DNA from: Neurospora crassa OR74A
Taxonomy: Eukaryota; Ascomycota; Sordariomycetes; Sordariales; Sordariaceae
Direction: 5' to 3'
DNA: 64,000 nt
Assembly (NCBI RefSeq): GCF_000182925.2
Contig: NW_011929461.1
Location: 1 to 64,000 of the forward strand
Under the pieces are notes generated by a model that worked only from the letters and a program-made list of their open reading frames with translations, was not told the DNA's origin and did no database searches. The translations under genes were made by a program, and so were the position numbers. Below are positions 24,190-36,600 of this stretch, piece by piece (the stretch's first letter is position 1; every line of letters starts with the position of its first letter).

Positions 24190-24830
24190 GGAAAGGAAAG
24201 TAGCTTAATTTAATATAAGATACTAATAAAATACTAAATAGAATATAATCCGCATTTTCCATTATCGCCCTAAATAAAAAAATCCTTAATAATATCTACT
24301 ATTATTAATATAGAATTAAAACCTACAACCTTAAAAGGAATATTCCTATACACTACCGCGCTTATTAATAATATTCGTAAATATTACCTTATACTATTTA
24401 TTTATAATCCTCCTTCGTAAATTCTAATAATTTATCCAATTTTCTATTTAGTAATACTAATTTCCTATTAACCGACTAATATTAAGGATTATAATTACAA
24501 CCGAGGGAGGAAGGGATACGAATAGGAGTATTCGGTATAGAAATATTTATAGGAGAGTTAAGGGGGGCCGCCGGATTAATATTAATATTAATATTACTAA
24601 TACTATAATAGTCTAATTTCGAATAACCTTTATAATTAAAATTAGGAATATAAAGTATTCTAAGTAATATTGTAGGGAGACTGTTATTAATTAAACACAT
24701 TTATATTATAGCCTAAAACACCGCTGCGGAACAATATAACTATTATAAGAGGGGGGTAGGCAAGGGGCTATTAGTATTAGTAAGGCGTACAATCTCAACT
24801 ACTATATTCTATATAGCGTTCCGCAAATTG
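24190..24830. other. Gypsy A 3' untranslated region
   Basis: No recognisable coding sequence. A 72-codon minus-strand frame (24482-24700, with Asn/Ile/Pro-rich sequence) is open but resembles nothing I know. A purine-rich tract (GAGGGGGGTAGG, about 24,750) may be the polypurine tract. Inverted GCGGAAC / GTTCCGC copies lie at about 24,725 and 24,819. Confidence 0.4.
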
Positions 24831-24930
24831 NNNNNNNNNNNNNNNNNNNNNNNNNNNNNNNNNNNNNNNNNNNNNNNNNNNNNNNNNNNNNNNNNNNNNN
24901 NNNNNNNNNNNNNNNNNNNNNNNNNNNNNN
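24831..24930. other. Assembly gap (100 N) at the A/B junction
   Basis: Probably hides the 3' LTR of Gypsy A and its target duplication, since Gypsy B resumes immediately to the right. Confidence 0.95.
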
Positions 24931-27900
24931 TTTCCGCGGCGTCGGGTGTGCGGCGGAATCCTAATAGGGAGTGCTTTTCGGGAATGCGGGGACGGTCTTC
25001 CGTATTAAAAGTATTATCTTAGGTAGGCTTATTTTCTTCGAGTAATTTATCGGGTCTATTGAAATTATTGAATTCGGCCTAATCTATTACTATATAGGCG
25101 AAATTTTCACATTCTATAATTATACCAATTCTGGCGCGCTTTAGAATAGTTAGTATATTAAATAGATTATTATTCTTTATAAGTACTACTTAAGGGGTTT
25201 TATTAGTAATAATAGAATTAAGGGCTTGGGGGAGTTTAGTAGAAAATTTAAAACTTCTGCCGGAAGGTAGTGGCTTGTATGTGACCGGTACGTAGGCTTA
25301 TTAGTCCGGCTTAATCGCAATTTCCCTTTCTATTATTACTTTTCGGTAGTAAGAATTAAATCTTTTATTAATAGTAAAGCTTGTCTTAAATCCTTCTAAT
25401 TGCTTAAAAGTTATTTCTATATTCCTATAATCAATTACGCCGCCCTTAGAATCTATAAAGTTATTAGCCAGTAAGGTATTGGTATTTAATGAATTTATTA
25501 CCTAAGCCGACTTTTTAACCTTTATTAAGGTTGGTATTAATTTAGCATCCTTGTTTATAAAGTATAATTAAAAGGTTGCCTATTTTTACGTACTAGAATC
25601 GCTGCTAACTCTTCGGATACGCTTAGTTAGTTTAATAGTAATTGTGTAGTCTAATTTACCGAATAGGTTCTATAAGATTATTAATCGGCTAGTTCCTAAA
25701 TCGATATAGACTTTAATATATAGTTCGTTTAGTGCTATTTTAATATTGATTTTTAAGTAGGTGTAAGTCGATAGGGGTCTTTACTCTATATTTTCTTCGT
25801 TAATTTCAGGTATTTTTTTTATTACGTATCCGGTTAGGTAGGTATTTGGATTAATTAGTAGTACTATAGGGATATCGTTGATATTATATTCTATGAAGTT
25901 TATTGGGGCTTTTGTATCTTCGTCCTTTCTAGTTTTATAACTTTTTAGGTAGGCGAAAAGTTTGTTCTTAGAGTTTAATTAAGCTTTATAATAGCTATAC
26001 TTAGTTCTTATAGTGTTGTCTATTCTCCTTGCCTCCGTTTTTACTGCTATAGATTGGCGGTATTTCTTAATATATATTTTAGTTATGGTGTGGGAATCGA
26101 AATACTTTAGATATTTACTATAGGTTAATTTAGTATTAAAAATATAGTAATTTAAATTAGTTATAGAAGAATTTGAAATGTTGTTAGCGAAGTGGATTTT
26201 GTTGCGTGCCTTTAAATCCTTATTATAATCTTTGGATTTGTCCTTGGAAGTATTGTTCCGCCGATTATTGTTTTTTAGCTTATTGGATCGGTCCCTAGAA
26301 TAGTTCCTAGACCGGTTTCTAGAGTAGTCTCTAAAACGGTTTTTAGAATAGTCCTTAGAATAGTTTCCCGAAAAATCCCTAGATCGGTCCCTAGAGAAGG
26401 AATTCGTCCGGTTCTATTTACTTATTCCTTTAAGGGTAGTATTGCTTTTGCTTTCCTTAGAATTATTTAATTTATAGTTTTTTATTATTAAATATAAGTA
26501 GCGATTTAGTGCGGTGGTATATAGTAAGGCTTTGGATTCCTCGAGTGATTGTATATAATTGGGGAGTAGGCCCTTCTTAGGAGGGGTGGGGAGGAAGTAA
26601 TAGATATTTATATTTAGGCTAGACTAAATTTGAATTATAATGCTGTACCAATTATCGCTATTTTTATTTAGGACGCCTATTACTCTACTGTAGCACAATT
26701 TTTATTAGACGAATTTAGTAAGGGTATTCTTATTTTTAGCGACGGTTTGTAATATTAGAGTAGATTCGGTAAATTTGCGAGTAGCGGTTATTAAGTTTGG
26801 GGTGAAGTGTATTATTAGTACGTCTATTAAAATAAGTAGCCCGCCTATACGCAAATTGTATCTAGTATTAAGCGATACTTCGTTAGTCTATTAACGTATA
26901 GTAGGTCCGTTTAGTAGTATTTAGAATATAACTACTATCTATCTTTCTATAGCCCTTCCTAAAATGGGGTCCTTAGTAAAGGACTTTAGACGGTCTATAA
27001 AAGAGTAGATATTAATATAAATTATATTCTTTCTATTAAATACTAAACTAAAGTCGTTTGGATTATTATAGTAAGGATTAAATTGGCTAATATCTTTTCT
27101 ATATAGACGGTCTTCTCTAAATGCGAAAGTAATATCGTCTAGCGCTAGGTTTTAGGCAGCCTTCTAGGCGGTAGACAACTTAGGCGTTAGCTCTACGTAG
27201 GCTGGGTCGCCTTGTAGCGTATTTATAGCTTTAGTAAAGAATATTTCTAAGTCGGTTGGATTAGTACCGGTGCTTAATATATTAAAAATTTACCGGTACA
27301 TATTCCTTTATTTTAGTTCTAGTATCGATAAGTACTATAGTTTATCGAAGGAGGGCTTAGTTAATCCTTTTATTTATAAACTATCCGGGTTATTTCCTAT
27401 TGCCCCATCCACTTCCTATATTCCTATTTCTTTTATTAATTATAATAATCTTTATACTATTTACTCCAAATTGTCTATTTTTCTCAATAATAAGTCTTTA
27501 ATTCCTCTATAAATAGCGTAGTTACCTTTTTCTACGTTATTATCTATATTACTTACTATTGCCTCTAAATTTATTATTCTATTAGTAATTTTTATAATTT
27601 TAGATTTGGTAATAGTTAGCCTTGTTTCTATGCCGGTAATATGCAAGTTTACCTAGTTAACTACCTTACTTATACTTTCTATTTATTTAGTTGCTTTATT
27701 AATACTTTTTTGTAAATTGGTAAATTTATCTTTTAATTATTAGGCAAATAGCGTATTCTAATCGTTATGTTTTAATAATTCGTTATTTAATATTTTAATT
27801 TCTTTATTTAGGGCTAGATAATCGTCTACTTCGGCTTGTCTAGTTACGTATAATTACTATTTAAAATAATTAAGTAAGTATTATAAGTAAAATATAGAAG

Positions 27901-28840
27901 ATTTATTATTTTTATAGTTATTAGGCTATCCTTCTAGTTTTGGTAGTTCCTCCTTTAATAGATTTATAGTTTTAAATTCCTATTCCCGTACCCGGCGTCC
28001 TTAGTTTTTCTTAACTAATTTTTCTCCCTAATCCTCCGTCTCTTTAATTATCGTTCTCAAAAATGCTCTAATATTAGGTCGGTAATTAATTAACTTTAGT
28101 AGTAATTTGGGGGCTAGTATTTCGTCCTCTAATTTATTTTCGAGTAGTAGTAGGATTTAGGCCTAGGCGTCTATAGTAGGTAGTTGCTTATCGTATTGTA
28201 ACTTACTCGGGGGAAGCCGGTCGGGTTGTAACCTTTTGTTAGGTTCGTACCTAGGAGGTTTATTGCTAGCCGGGTTAACTATTTTGAAATTATTTAGAGG
28301 AATACGGCGTATAGTACTTATTAAGTAAGTAATAGAGGGAGTAAAGGATACCGTCGTCCTACTCCTATATATATTTTAAAGACGGAGGAAACTTTTAGTA
28401 TTGATTAATATAAGTTAGCCGGATCTAGGTAGTAAAAATACGTCGCTACTCTTCTAGTAAGCTAGTTTTCGTTGAGGTAGGGTAATAATAATAATAGGTG
28501 CGGGATAGTTAAATTGCGTTGCGCGAGGATGTGCTTTTAAGTATTTATAATACTACCGTACCTATCTCTCTATACCTTAATAGTTAAGATAGACAATTAT
28601 AATTTGTAGGATAACTTCATCTTCGTTTGAAATTAGGATTTAACGCTATAATTAAAATAATTCGGATAGGTCGGTAAAAATTACACATTTATACGTATTT
28701 AATTCAGGGCTCAACGCTGTAATTTAGACGGTATAAGTCGTACTAGGTTGCTGTACGTAGTAGTAAAATTGTTAATTAGTTGTAACATTCTTAAAAAAGT
28801 TTTATAGAAAAGCGGTCGGTTAGTTTGATTGTTTAATTGT
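24931..28840 (-). pseudogene. Gypsy B gag, zinc finger and protease
   Basis: Minus strand, 5' half of Gypsy B. The capsid-like domain is at about 27,150-26,500 (SFIDRLKSFTKDPILGRAIERQ; FTPNLITATRKF; QSLEESKALLYTTALNR). Next comes an Arg/Ser/Asp/Tyr repeat tract (26,420-26,260; SRDRSRDFSGNYSKDYSK). At about 26,010-25,930 the string YSYYKA*LNSKNKLFAYLKS restores to a C-x2-C...H zinc finger of the kind seen before the protease in Gypsy H. The protease core is near 25,690 (VYIDLGTSRLII). The frame then ends at 24,931 and pol continues at 10,290 beyond Gypsy A. Upstream (28,840-27,300) is helical and Ser-rich without a clear motif. Confidence 0.8.
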
Positions 28841-28850
28841 AGTTACTATT

Positions 28851-29141
28851 TAATACGGAAGTTTGGGATTCCTATAGAAGACTATATATTTTGGTATTCT
28901 ATGTAGGAAGTGATGCCCCTCCAAGGTTAGACTAGAGGCGGCTTTGTAATTACCCTTAAGTAGGTAGTTATAAGGCTTCTAGAAGCCTCTATCCTACCTA
29001 TGAATGGGCGCTTTGGCAAAGGCGGTTAACAAAGGTTTTGAGAACCTTTGTTGCCGGTATTGCCAGCCCGGTGCCTACTAGTGACCTCTGGCAGGCAATA
29101 GGGCAGTCTATCTATCTATCTAACGTACATGTCCTATATTA
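28851..29141 (-). repeat. Gypsy B 5' LTR
   Basis: 291 bp, TAATACGGAAG to CCTATATTA, paired with 6533-6823. It keeps some positions mutated in the other copy, including the long stem TGCCTRCYAG / CTGGCAGGCA. The following TCGAT (29142-29146) is the right target duplication. Confidence 0.88.
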
Positions 29142-30900
29142 TCGATAATAGCGATAAAATCGTTTTTAATATTAGAATTGTATTTAGGACGTCCGATTAC
29201 CCCCCTCTACAATATTGTATTAATTGTATATTAAAAACGTAAGTATTAGGGCGACTGGAAGCATTGGGGGCGGGTTAGCGTTAAACCAATACGTACCTAG
29301 GGCGACTGGAGCCAATATAATAATAATAATACTCCGAACTAGTATAGAGCCGGTAGAAGCTTCGGAAACCTCGGACTTATTTTAAGAAGAACGAAAGAAG
29401 TTTATAAAGGAGGTTATAAACTTTCCTAGTATTAATAATCCGCCTACTGCCCGGATAGTATAAATTGAAAAACTTTTCGAAATTGCGGTAATTACCTTAC
29501 GTACCTAAGGTTAGAGCCCTTAAACTACTAATAATAATATAAAATAGCTCCGGAACGATGTTAAAAAATTAAAAAAAATAATCGTTAAAATTATAAAGAC
29601 TTAGAAGTCCCCCCTTCCGAAGTCCTAAACTATAATCACTATAGGCCCGAACACCCCCCCTACGAATATAAAGAAACTTTATTTTGTACTAATAAGTATT
29701 TAAGCTATTGTCCTCCTCCGGGCCGAACGGTACTTAATTATAAAATTAAATAGAATACTCCTACCGGTTAATAAAGAATAATAAATAGTAGTAGAAACTA
29801 TCGATATAATTAATAAAAAATACCCTAAGGCCGAAGCTAAGGCGGTAATAAAACTACACTTTAATAAAAACTATATAATTATATTTAGTAAAGAAGGTAA
29901 ATATTAGAATTTTAAAAACTAAATTTAAATAATATATATCTTCTATTAAGACGCTACAATTGCTTTTAAAATAGTCTCAATAATAATTTACAATATACTA
30001 TAAGCGTTTATTAATAATTTAAAGCTTAAAGCGCTAGTAAAGGGTTTATTCGAAAAGAATAATATTAATATTATTAAGCAAAAGTATAGTAGAGGAAATA
30101 TAGGAGCGAAAGGGGCTCCCTACTATTCGAAATACTAATAGTAAATAATAGAGCGCACCTAACGAAGGACTCCCTCTTTTAAATAGGTAATACCTTCTAC
30201 TATAAACCCTTTAAAAGAAATATAATCCCCTAATAATATTATAATTATTAAGAATTTAACTACCTAAACCGTTTCTACCCTAATAAGAAAGAAGTATAGT
30301 ACCTTTACTATACCGAAAAGAAATACCCAAGCGTAATTATAGTAAAATCCGAAGCTAACTACCCCTTTAATTAATAGCCCGAATTTAAGAAGTACCTCCC
30401 TTACAATTATAAAGGATATACCGCAGTATCGAATAAATACCTATTTATAAGAATTATATAAGGCTACGTTATAATAGCGTTTATAGAACGATTACGAGAA
30501 TATACCCTATAACCTACGTTAATTATAATTAATAAAATACTAACCCCGAACTAAAATTAGAACCACTAAAGGACTACCTAAGAGGCTTTTACTACCCTCC
30601 AACGGGTTTATTCTAAAATAAATAATAGTAACGTTAATATCCCTAACGCTTTATTCGAAGATTTAGAAACCTAATAGTAGGAAGTCTAATTTACTAAAAA
30701 GTATAATACCTATAAAAAGGAGTACTAGCTACTTAGGGCCTACTTTAAAAAAGCGCGCGCAAAATAGTAATAATAGATTATTAATATAATTAATATTGTA
30801 CGAAAGTCGAATCCCTAATTACACTAAAAGTTTACTAAATTCCGACTATTAATTTAATAAATTTAAAAATCCTCTATTAGAATATAGCGAAGTTATACAA
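29142..30900 (+). pseudogene. LINE E ORF1, CCHC gag-like protein
   Basis: Plus-strand remnant of a Tad1-like LINE ORF1. From about 29,330 the frame is Ser/Thr/Pro-rich, with a helical central part. The nucleic-acid-binding region at about 30,235-30,330 reads YYNYQEFNYLNRFYPN and YLYYTEKKYPS. Each tyrosine at the spaced positions is a RIP form of cysteine or histidine, restoring two adjacent CCHC-type knuckles as in the family. The role would be to coat element RNA. The first 140 bases are non-coding and include two copies of TAGGGCGACTGGA (around 29,248 and 29,298). ORF2 follows. Confidence 0.7.
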
Positions 30901-31715
30901 TAGAATAAAAATTGTATTCGAAATAAAAGATTAATATAATATTATAATAATATAGGAATTAGGCCGAAGTATAGCTATAGGAAGTATACCTAATATTAAA
31001 GTATTCCGCTATTAGGTATTAAATAGCACCAACTAAGGACGTACAACAATGTACATTAATAAACGCTTTACAATTAAATAGTAGGACTATAAATAGGGTA
31101 ATAATTAAGTAATAGTACAATTTAGAAGGGGAATTAAGGAAGTATAGGTATAATTAATATATTTACTAATTTAGGACTTAAAACCCGAAGCGAACTAATA
31201 GACACCCTTAAAAGAAATCGTATTAAGGCTAAAGGGAAGGGATATTATTATAAGCAATATAAATTTCTACTATCCGAATTAGGATATTTATAGGAGAGAG
31301 AATTAAAGTAATAGAATACTCCTAATACTAATAGTTAATTATTAATTAATTCTCGCAACGTTATATAGTAAATTAATAAGGCTAAAGAATATAATAAGAA
31401 ACGAGCTCTATAGTATAATAAATTACACTTAAATTATAAAATTACTATACACTATATATTAAATAATAGAAGACGGAACGCTAATTGGATCCGACTACTA
31501 AATATAATCGGTAGTTATATATATTAAAATTATAAAAAAGCTAATAAAAACCAATACGGAATATAATTAGATATTTATAAATATTAGGAAGGTTAAAGAA
31601 TTCGCTAACGAATATATTATAATTCTATAAATAATTTCAATAATAAAAGGGCTAGAGGAAATAATAAATTAACTAATAGCCTAATTAATTAAGATTATAA
31701 ATAAAGCGGTACTAA
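30900..31715 (+). pseudogene. LINE E ORF2, endonuclease part
   Basis: The endonuclease motif is at about 31,240-31,290 (DIIISNINFYYPN*D, restoring to SDINFHHPNWD). The frame continues to 31715, where Gypsy D is inserted; ORF2 resumes at 39270. The usual N-terminal endonuclease residues upstream are too eroded to place. This is the same family as LINE F and close to LINE J. Confidence 0.68.
31711..31715. repeat. Target-site duplication of Gypsy D (left)
   Basis: ACTAA, matched by ATTAA at 39270-39274. The single C/T difference is a RIP-type transition. Confidence 0.8.
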
Positions 31716-32019
31716 TGTAAGGGGACAGCAGAGCGATACGCAGGTGCTGGCCTTATGTGTGTATATTAAGGTTCTACGAAGAAAGAAAGGATAAAACGCT
31801 ACCCTCCGGGTCGCTCGAGTACTAGAGTTTAAATAGCCGTACGCTCTGGTGGCTGCCTTGTGGCCTGAGGCCGTTAGAAAATACTCTAAAAGACCGGGTG
31901 CCGGAGGTTTAGTACCGCAGTCTGAATTAACTAAAGCAATCTCAATATTAGCTACCGTTTTAGTACTTAAATTTAGTTAGTTAGAGCTAAATATCTAGTC
32001 GGGCGTTAGTCCTATAATA
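31716..32019 (-). repeat. Gypsy D 3' LTR
   Basis: 304 bp, paired with 38966-39269. Differences between the copies are transitions. In the first half the copy here has mainly G-to-A changes and the other C-to-T; the inner end of this copy (from about 31,930) is changed at both. Confidence 0.9.
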
Positions 32020-32042
32020 TTAGCCTCCCCTTTCTCCCTCCA
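32020..32042 (-). promoter_or_regulatory. Gypsy D polypurine tract
   Basis: The reverse complement is a purine-rich run (GGAGAAAGGGGAGGCTAA) directly inside the 3' LTR. Confidence 0.75.
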
Positions 32043-32229
32043 ACTATAATTGCGCGTTATAATTAATATTTATATTACCCTTATTTTACTCCTCCCCTAC
32101 TTTATATTCTCCTTTTTACTCCTTTAATAAATAATTACAACTATATTATACGTATACTTTTAACCCCGCTTTAGAATACCTTTAAATATTTATTATTAAC
32201 CTTTAATTATAGTACTAATTCTAATTAAA

Positions 32230-33620
32230 ATCCTTTCGGGCTCCGGCTTACTATTCTAATTCGTTATTACCCGGCTATAATTACTCCTACGCCCGCGCCC
32301 GTCCTTATACTTATACCTATATTTATTCTTACGCCTATACCCGCTTTTACGTTAGCTACTACTATTATTCCTATACCTACTATTATTATTACTCTAGCGC
32401 CTACACTAACTCCTATTACTATACTTATTCTAACTCCCACTACGCCGGTTTTTCCAATACCCTAGACCCTTAATAGTAGCGGCGGTAGTAATAGCAATTA
32501 CTATAAATTTATTAAGGCCTTTATTAAAAGTACTATAATTACTTAATATTTTTGCTATATAGCGTTAGAGGATTATAGTATTTACGTACCTAACGAGGGT
32601 AAAGGTTATTACGTACCTTGTGTGTATTCTAAGAATTCTATTACTTACTAGTAGTAGCCCTCTATTATTTAAAAATAATATTCCTCCTAGTTGGAAGAGA
32701 GCTACTTAAGCAGTAAGGTTCTATCTTACTAATTTTTTTAGTGTACAGTAGTTTCGGCTTAAAACCTCGAATAATTAGCGGCCGAGGGCTATATAACTCT
32801 ATAAATTTCCTCGAGTCCCTTCGTTCTATTTTAATTATTACTTCAATTTTAAAAATATTACTTATTTTATATTCAGTTATTCTGTTAATAAAGCGCTACT
32901 AGCCCCCCTTTTTACTATTATAGTATTTCTAATTATAATTCCGAATATCTCTTCGTCCTCGGCCTCGACTTTAATTACAATATTTAAAAGATTAGAAGTT
33001 CTAGAAGAGAATTTTGGGGCTTTTTATATAAATTAGGGTAATTTAATAGCTTTATAATTGTTATTATTCGTTAAATTATTTTTAATTAACTATAAATCGG
33101 TTGCTTTAATAAACGCTACTATAGAATTTACTTGGGATACTGAATATACTACTGTTATAGCCGCTATTTACCTAAATACCCTTATTATTAAGATTAATAT
33201 TCGGATATTTAGAGTAATTTAATTCTTTTAGAAAAGGGTAGCGGCCGGGGCGGTAGGTACCATTTTTAGCGAATTAGTTATAGAATTAGAAGTTCGTATT
33301 AAGAAATTAGAGGAGTAGTATAGGATAATAGAGGGGGATAGGGTATTGCCGGGGGAGGAGGAATTATATATTCGTTTAAGTATATTATTTAGTAAGGAGG
33401 AGGTAGTAGGTACTAGGGAATTAGAGGAGGAAGAGGAATTAGGGGAAGGGGTAATAGATATTTAAATATTGGAAGAGGATTTAATAGTATTAATAGAAAT
33501 AGTATAGTAGGAGGGGGATACCCCCGAAGAGAAAATTTAATTAAAGAAGGTAATTCGGTTTTTAAATTCGGTAGAGGAAATTACTTTTCTTCTGAAGAAG
33601 AGGAGAAGATTATAGGTTTT
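32230..33620 (+). pseudogene. Opposite-strand accessory ORF of Gypsy D, unknown function
   Basis: I do not recognise this protein. On the + strand, antisense to gag-pol, a frame with only RIP-type stops starts with a Pro/Thr/Ile-rich tract (32,230-32,460; TPTPAPVLI, LTPTTPVFPIP). It continues through KFIKAFIKSTIITQYFC and NEGKGYYVPCVYSKNS (32,500-32,650). After an apparent frame change near 32,790 it runs on with SSSASTLITIFKRLEVLEENF and FTWDTEYTTVIAAIYLNT. It ends in a predicted coiled-coil and acidic segment (33,280-33,480; LEVRIKKLEE; ELEEEEELGEG) and a basic KKRRR cluster. Total length is about 450 codons. The reverse strand here has denser stops and no pol motif. It converges on the end of integrase. 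A transcriptional or structural role is conceivable but unsupported. Confidence 0.6.
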
Positions 33621-33639
33621 CTACGGTAGTATAATTATA

Positions 33640-36600
33640 GTATTATCGTTTCTAAATAATATAATTAAGTTAAGTACTAGGGTAGTATTAAGTATTAGAG
33701 AGTTTTAAATATAGTAGGTTAATATTAGTAGCGTTTTAAATTAATAATTATATTTTTTATTTCCGGGTATTAATTTTACTTACTTTTCTTACTCTACTAA
33801 TATCTCTCCTTTTATAAATTTATTTAATAGTTCGTTATTAATTCGAACGTCCCTATATTACTTCTCGAAGAATTCGAATGCTTTAATATTTTAAAAGTCT
33901 CCGAGTCGGTACTACGAAGGTTTGTAATATCCTTTCTATTTTATAAAGGCTATCTATTTAATTAGGGGCCTTCTAATATATAAGATTTTTTTTATATAAT
34001 ATTCTTTCTCTCTTTCTATAATTATTGGCGGCGGTTATTCGTTAATTACAATTTGGCCCGGTAAGGGATTTTTAGTAGCCTATTGGAAGAAGTTAATATA
34101 GAAGACGTTATAAATATTATTTAGGAAGCCCGAAAGCTCTATAATTAGAGGTAAGAGTACTTTCGAAATTGTATACTTAGCGTATAATTAATTTAACTTC
34201 TTCTTAGGCTTTAATAAAGTATAATTCTTAAGGTTAAACTATACTTTATTACCGACTTAGAACCTCTCTACCGGCTAATAATTATAATTAACGAACCTCT
34301 CTTATTCCTAAACCGCTATAGTTATTATAATTTAATATAAGTCTATAATTTATAATAGTTTTTCAATAAATTACTAAGCCCGAACGTCGGTAAATATATA
34401 AAAGTTTCTAATAGTTTTAGGGACTATTAGAACTATTAATTCTAAGTTAAATCCGTAGATTATAAAGAAGGGAGATATATTAATTAAGGTATTAATACGG
34501 TTATTAATAGCGAACTATATTAATGGGCACTATTTATATTAATTATTTTAAATTTAATTAATATATATTTTTAGGAAGGTTTATATTTCCTAGTTTATTT
34601 ATTTTAGGCCGCCGTTAATCTAGGGATAATAAGCGGTATTAAGAAATTGCTTAATTCCAAGTAATTCGTAGAATTTGCTCTAAAACCGCCCGGTCTAATT
34701 AGAACCCCGGTTATTAATTATAGATTATAGCTATCTATAATACTTTATAAAGTAATTTATAAATTTCTCAGCGTAAATTTCGGTATTTATTAATAGTATT
34801 AGTTCTAATATTATATTTTTATTAAAGCGGTCCTTAATAACGAATAAGCAAATATTACCTCTAATTAATAGGAGGTTCGTAATAAAGTCTATTTAAACCT
34901 CTTAGAAGAATTAATTTAGTACTAATATTAATTAGAATAACCCCTTCCTCTAGGTTCTCTAATATTTAATAGAACTATATATATAGTAATTACGTAGGAA
35001 TTACCTTATATAGATTCCAAGTAATAGTTAGTAGAAGTAGTAGATTAGGGTTATAATAGTGCCTTTTCTACCGGAGTGCCCGAGTGTTTGAGAGTTGTAT
35101 GTAATTTGGATAATACGGGTGTGGAGTATATTGAGTTTTTGGTTAGTATTGGATAGCTTTACAGTTTCCGCTTCGGTAATTACTGGGTACCTAGGGATTT
35201 ATAGCCTCCCTTAATATTTTAAGCGCCTAAGGTTGTTAATAGAATAATTAACTATTTGAATTTTAAATTTAAAAGAGGGGGGTAAATCCCTTATATCGTT
35301 CTTTACTATTTCGAAGACTTGCTAGTATACAACGTCCCTTCCTATTGTAGAATCTTAGAGCTATTGTAAATTTGGATTTTTAAAGACTTTTATACCCTTC
35401 CTCCGAATTATTCGAGAACTCTAAAGAGCTATTACTAAAATATAGATATAATTATATAAAATAGACTCGGGAATAAATTAGAAGTCTCGAGCCTCTCTAT
35501 CGCCTTTAGTAGGACGGTTTTATTCCCTTTGAAATAGTATATCCGGTACTACTACTTTTTTACCCGGCCGATATTAAAATTCGAAAGGGAATTTAGAAAG
35601 GTATTCAGCCTAGTAGGTTTACTATTTAGATAAATATTACTAAATTATAAAGTATTTTAAATTATAATAATTAATTAGGATAGTAAAATTATTATAATTA
35701 TATAATTTAATTTACTACTCTTATAAGTAATCGACGATCGCTAGTATTTCTTTATTATAAATAGGGTAATTATATTCTACTAACTTCAATTTCCTTGAAT
35801 AAAAAGTTATTATACGCTATTAGCTATCTATTTCCTACGTTAGATAGCTCCCGAAAGTAAACCTATTGTAATTAGCTTCTAAGAATATTAGGTATTCGGA
35901 GTCCTATTTGGTAAATATAAGCGTTCGAGTAAATAGAATTTTAAATAATTAGAATACCTCTTTATATATTACTAACTATTCAAATAGAACTCTTTTGCCG
36001 GTTAATATTGTAAGTAGTGCAGTTATTATAGTAAATTTGAGTATAAATATTCAATAATAGTTTATAAATCCTAAGAAATTCTAAACCCCCTTATAAGATA
36101 TTAGAGCATCCTATTCTAAGATAGCTTTAATTTTCTTAAAGTCTACTTAAATACTTATACTAGTGTAAATAATAAATTTTAAATATTTAACCTTCTTAAT
36201 AGCGAATTCGTACTTATTAGGGTTTAAATAAAGCCCGGTATTTCGGAAATATTTGAATATTATACGGACTTTCTATATATAGTCTTTTCGAGACCCATTA
36301 GTAAAAATAAGGATATTATCTATATACGCCGAATAGAAGTTATTAAGAAATTCTCGTAATATTTGGTTAATATACTATTAGAAGGTAATTAGAATACTAT
36401 ATAGCCTAAAGGGGACTACCAATTACTTAAATAAGCTATAGCGCATTCGAAACGCTATTTTATACTCTTCTCCTTCTACTATTCGGATTTTATAAAAGGC
36501 TTATACTATATCTACCTTAAAGAACTACTTTATTCCCTTAAATATTCGGAACATTTTTTAAATTAATAATAGGGAGTATTAATTTACTTAAGTAATTATA

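Larger units (their letters stand above)
10295..24830 (+). mobile_element. Gypsy A, nested in B and split by C
   Basis: A plus-strand Gypsy inserted in the minus-strand Gypsy B between its protease and RT. Gag begins near 10,590 and breaks at 11591, where Gypsy C is inserted; the rest of gag and pol resumes at 19,886 and runs to about 23,800. The ends are approximate. The presumed 5' LTR is about 10,295-10,459, after which TGGTAATTATT could be the primer-binding site two bases inside. A G-rich tract at 24,756-24,780 resembles a polypurine tract. I could not align a 3' LTR; it is probably in or next to the gap 24831-24930. Excluding C, the length is about 6.3 kb. Confidence 0.7.
6533..29141 (-). 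mobile_element. Gypsy B, full length, carries nested A and C
   Basis: The element is bounded by 291-bp direct repeats (6533-6823 and 28851-29141) and flanked by TCGAC (6528-6532) and TCGAT (29142-29146). This is a 5-bp target duplication differing by one C/T transition. Coding order on the minus strand is gag, zinc finger and protease (28,840-24,931), then RT, RNase H, integrase and chromodomain (about 10,290-6,830). The two halves are separated by Gypsy A, which is itself split by Gypsy C. Taking out A leaves roughly 8 kb, a normal Gypsy length. B is thus older than A, and A is older than C. B sits inside LINE E. Confidence 0.85.

Noticed and set aside
23790-24262. Three overlapping minus-strand frames of 77, 110 and 147 codons
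   Set aside because: They come from the AT-rich minisatellite, which lacks stops on that strand. The products are Phe/Tyr/Leu low complexity in all three frames.
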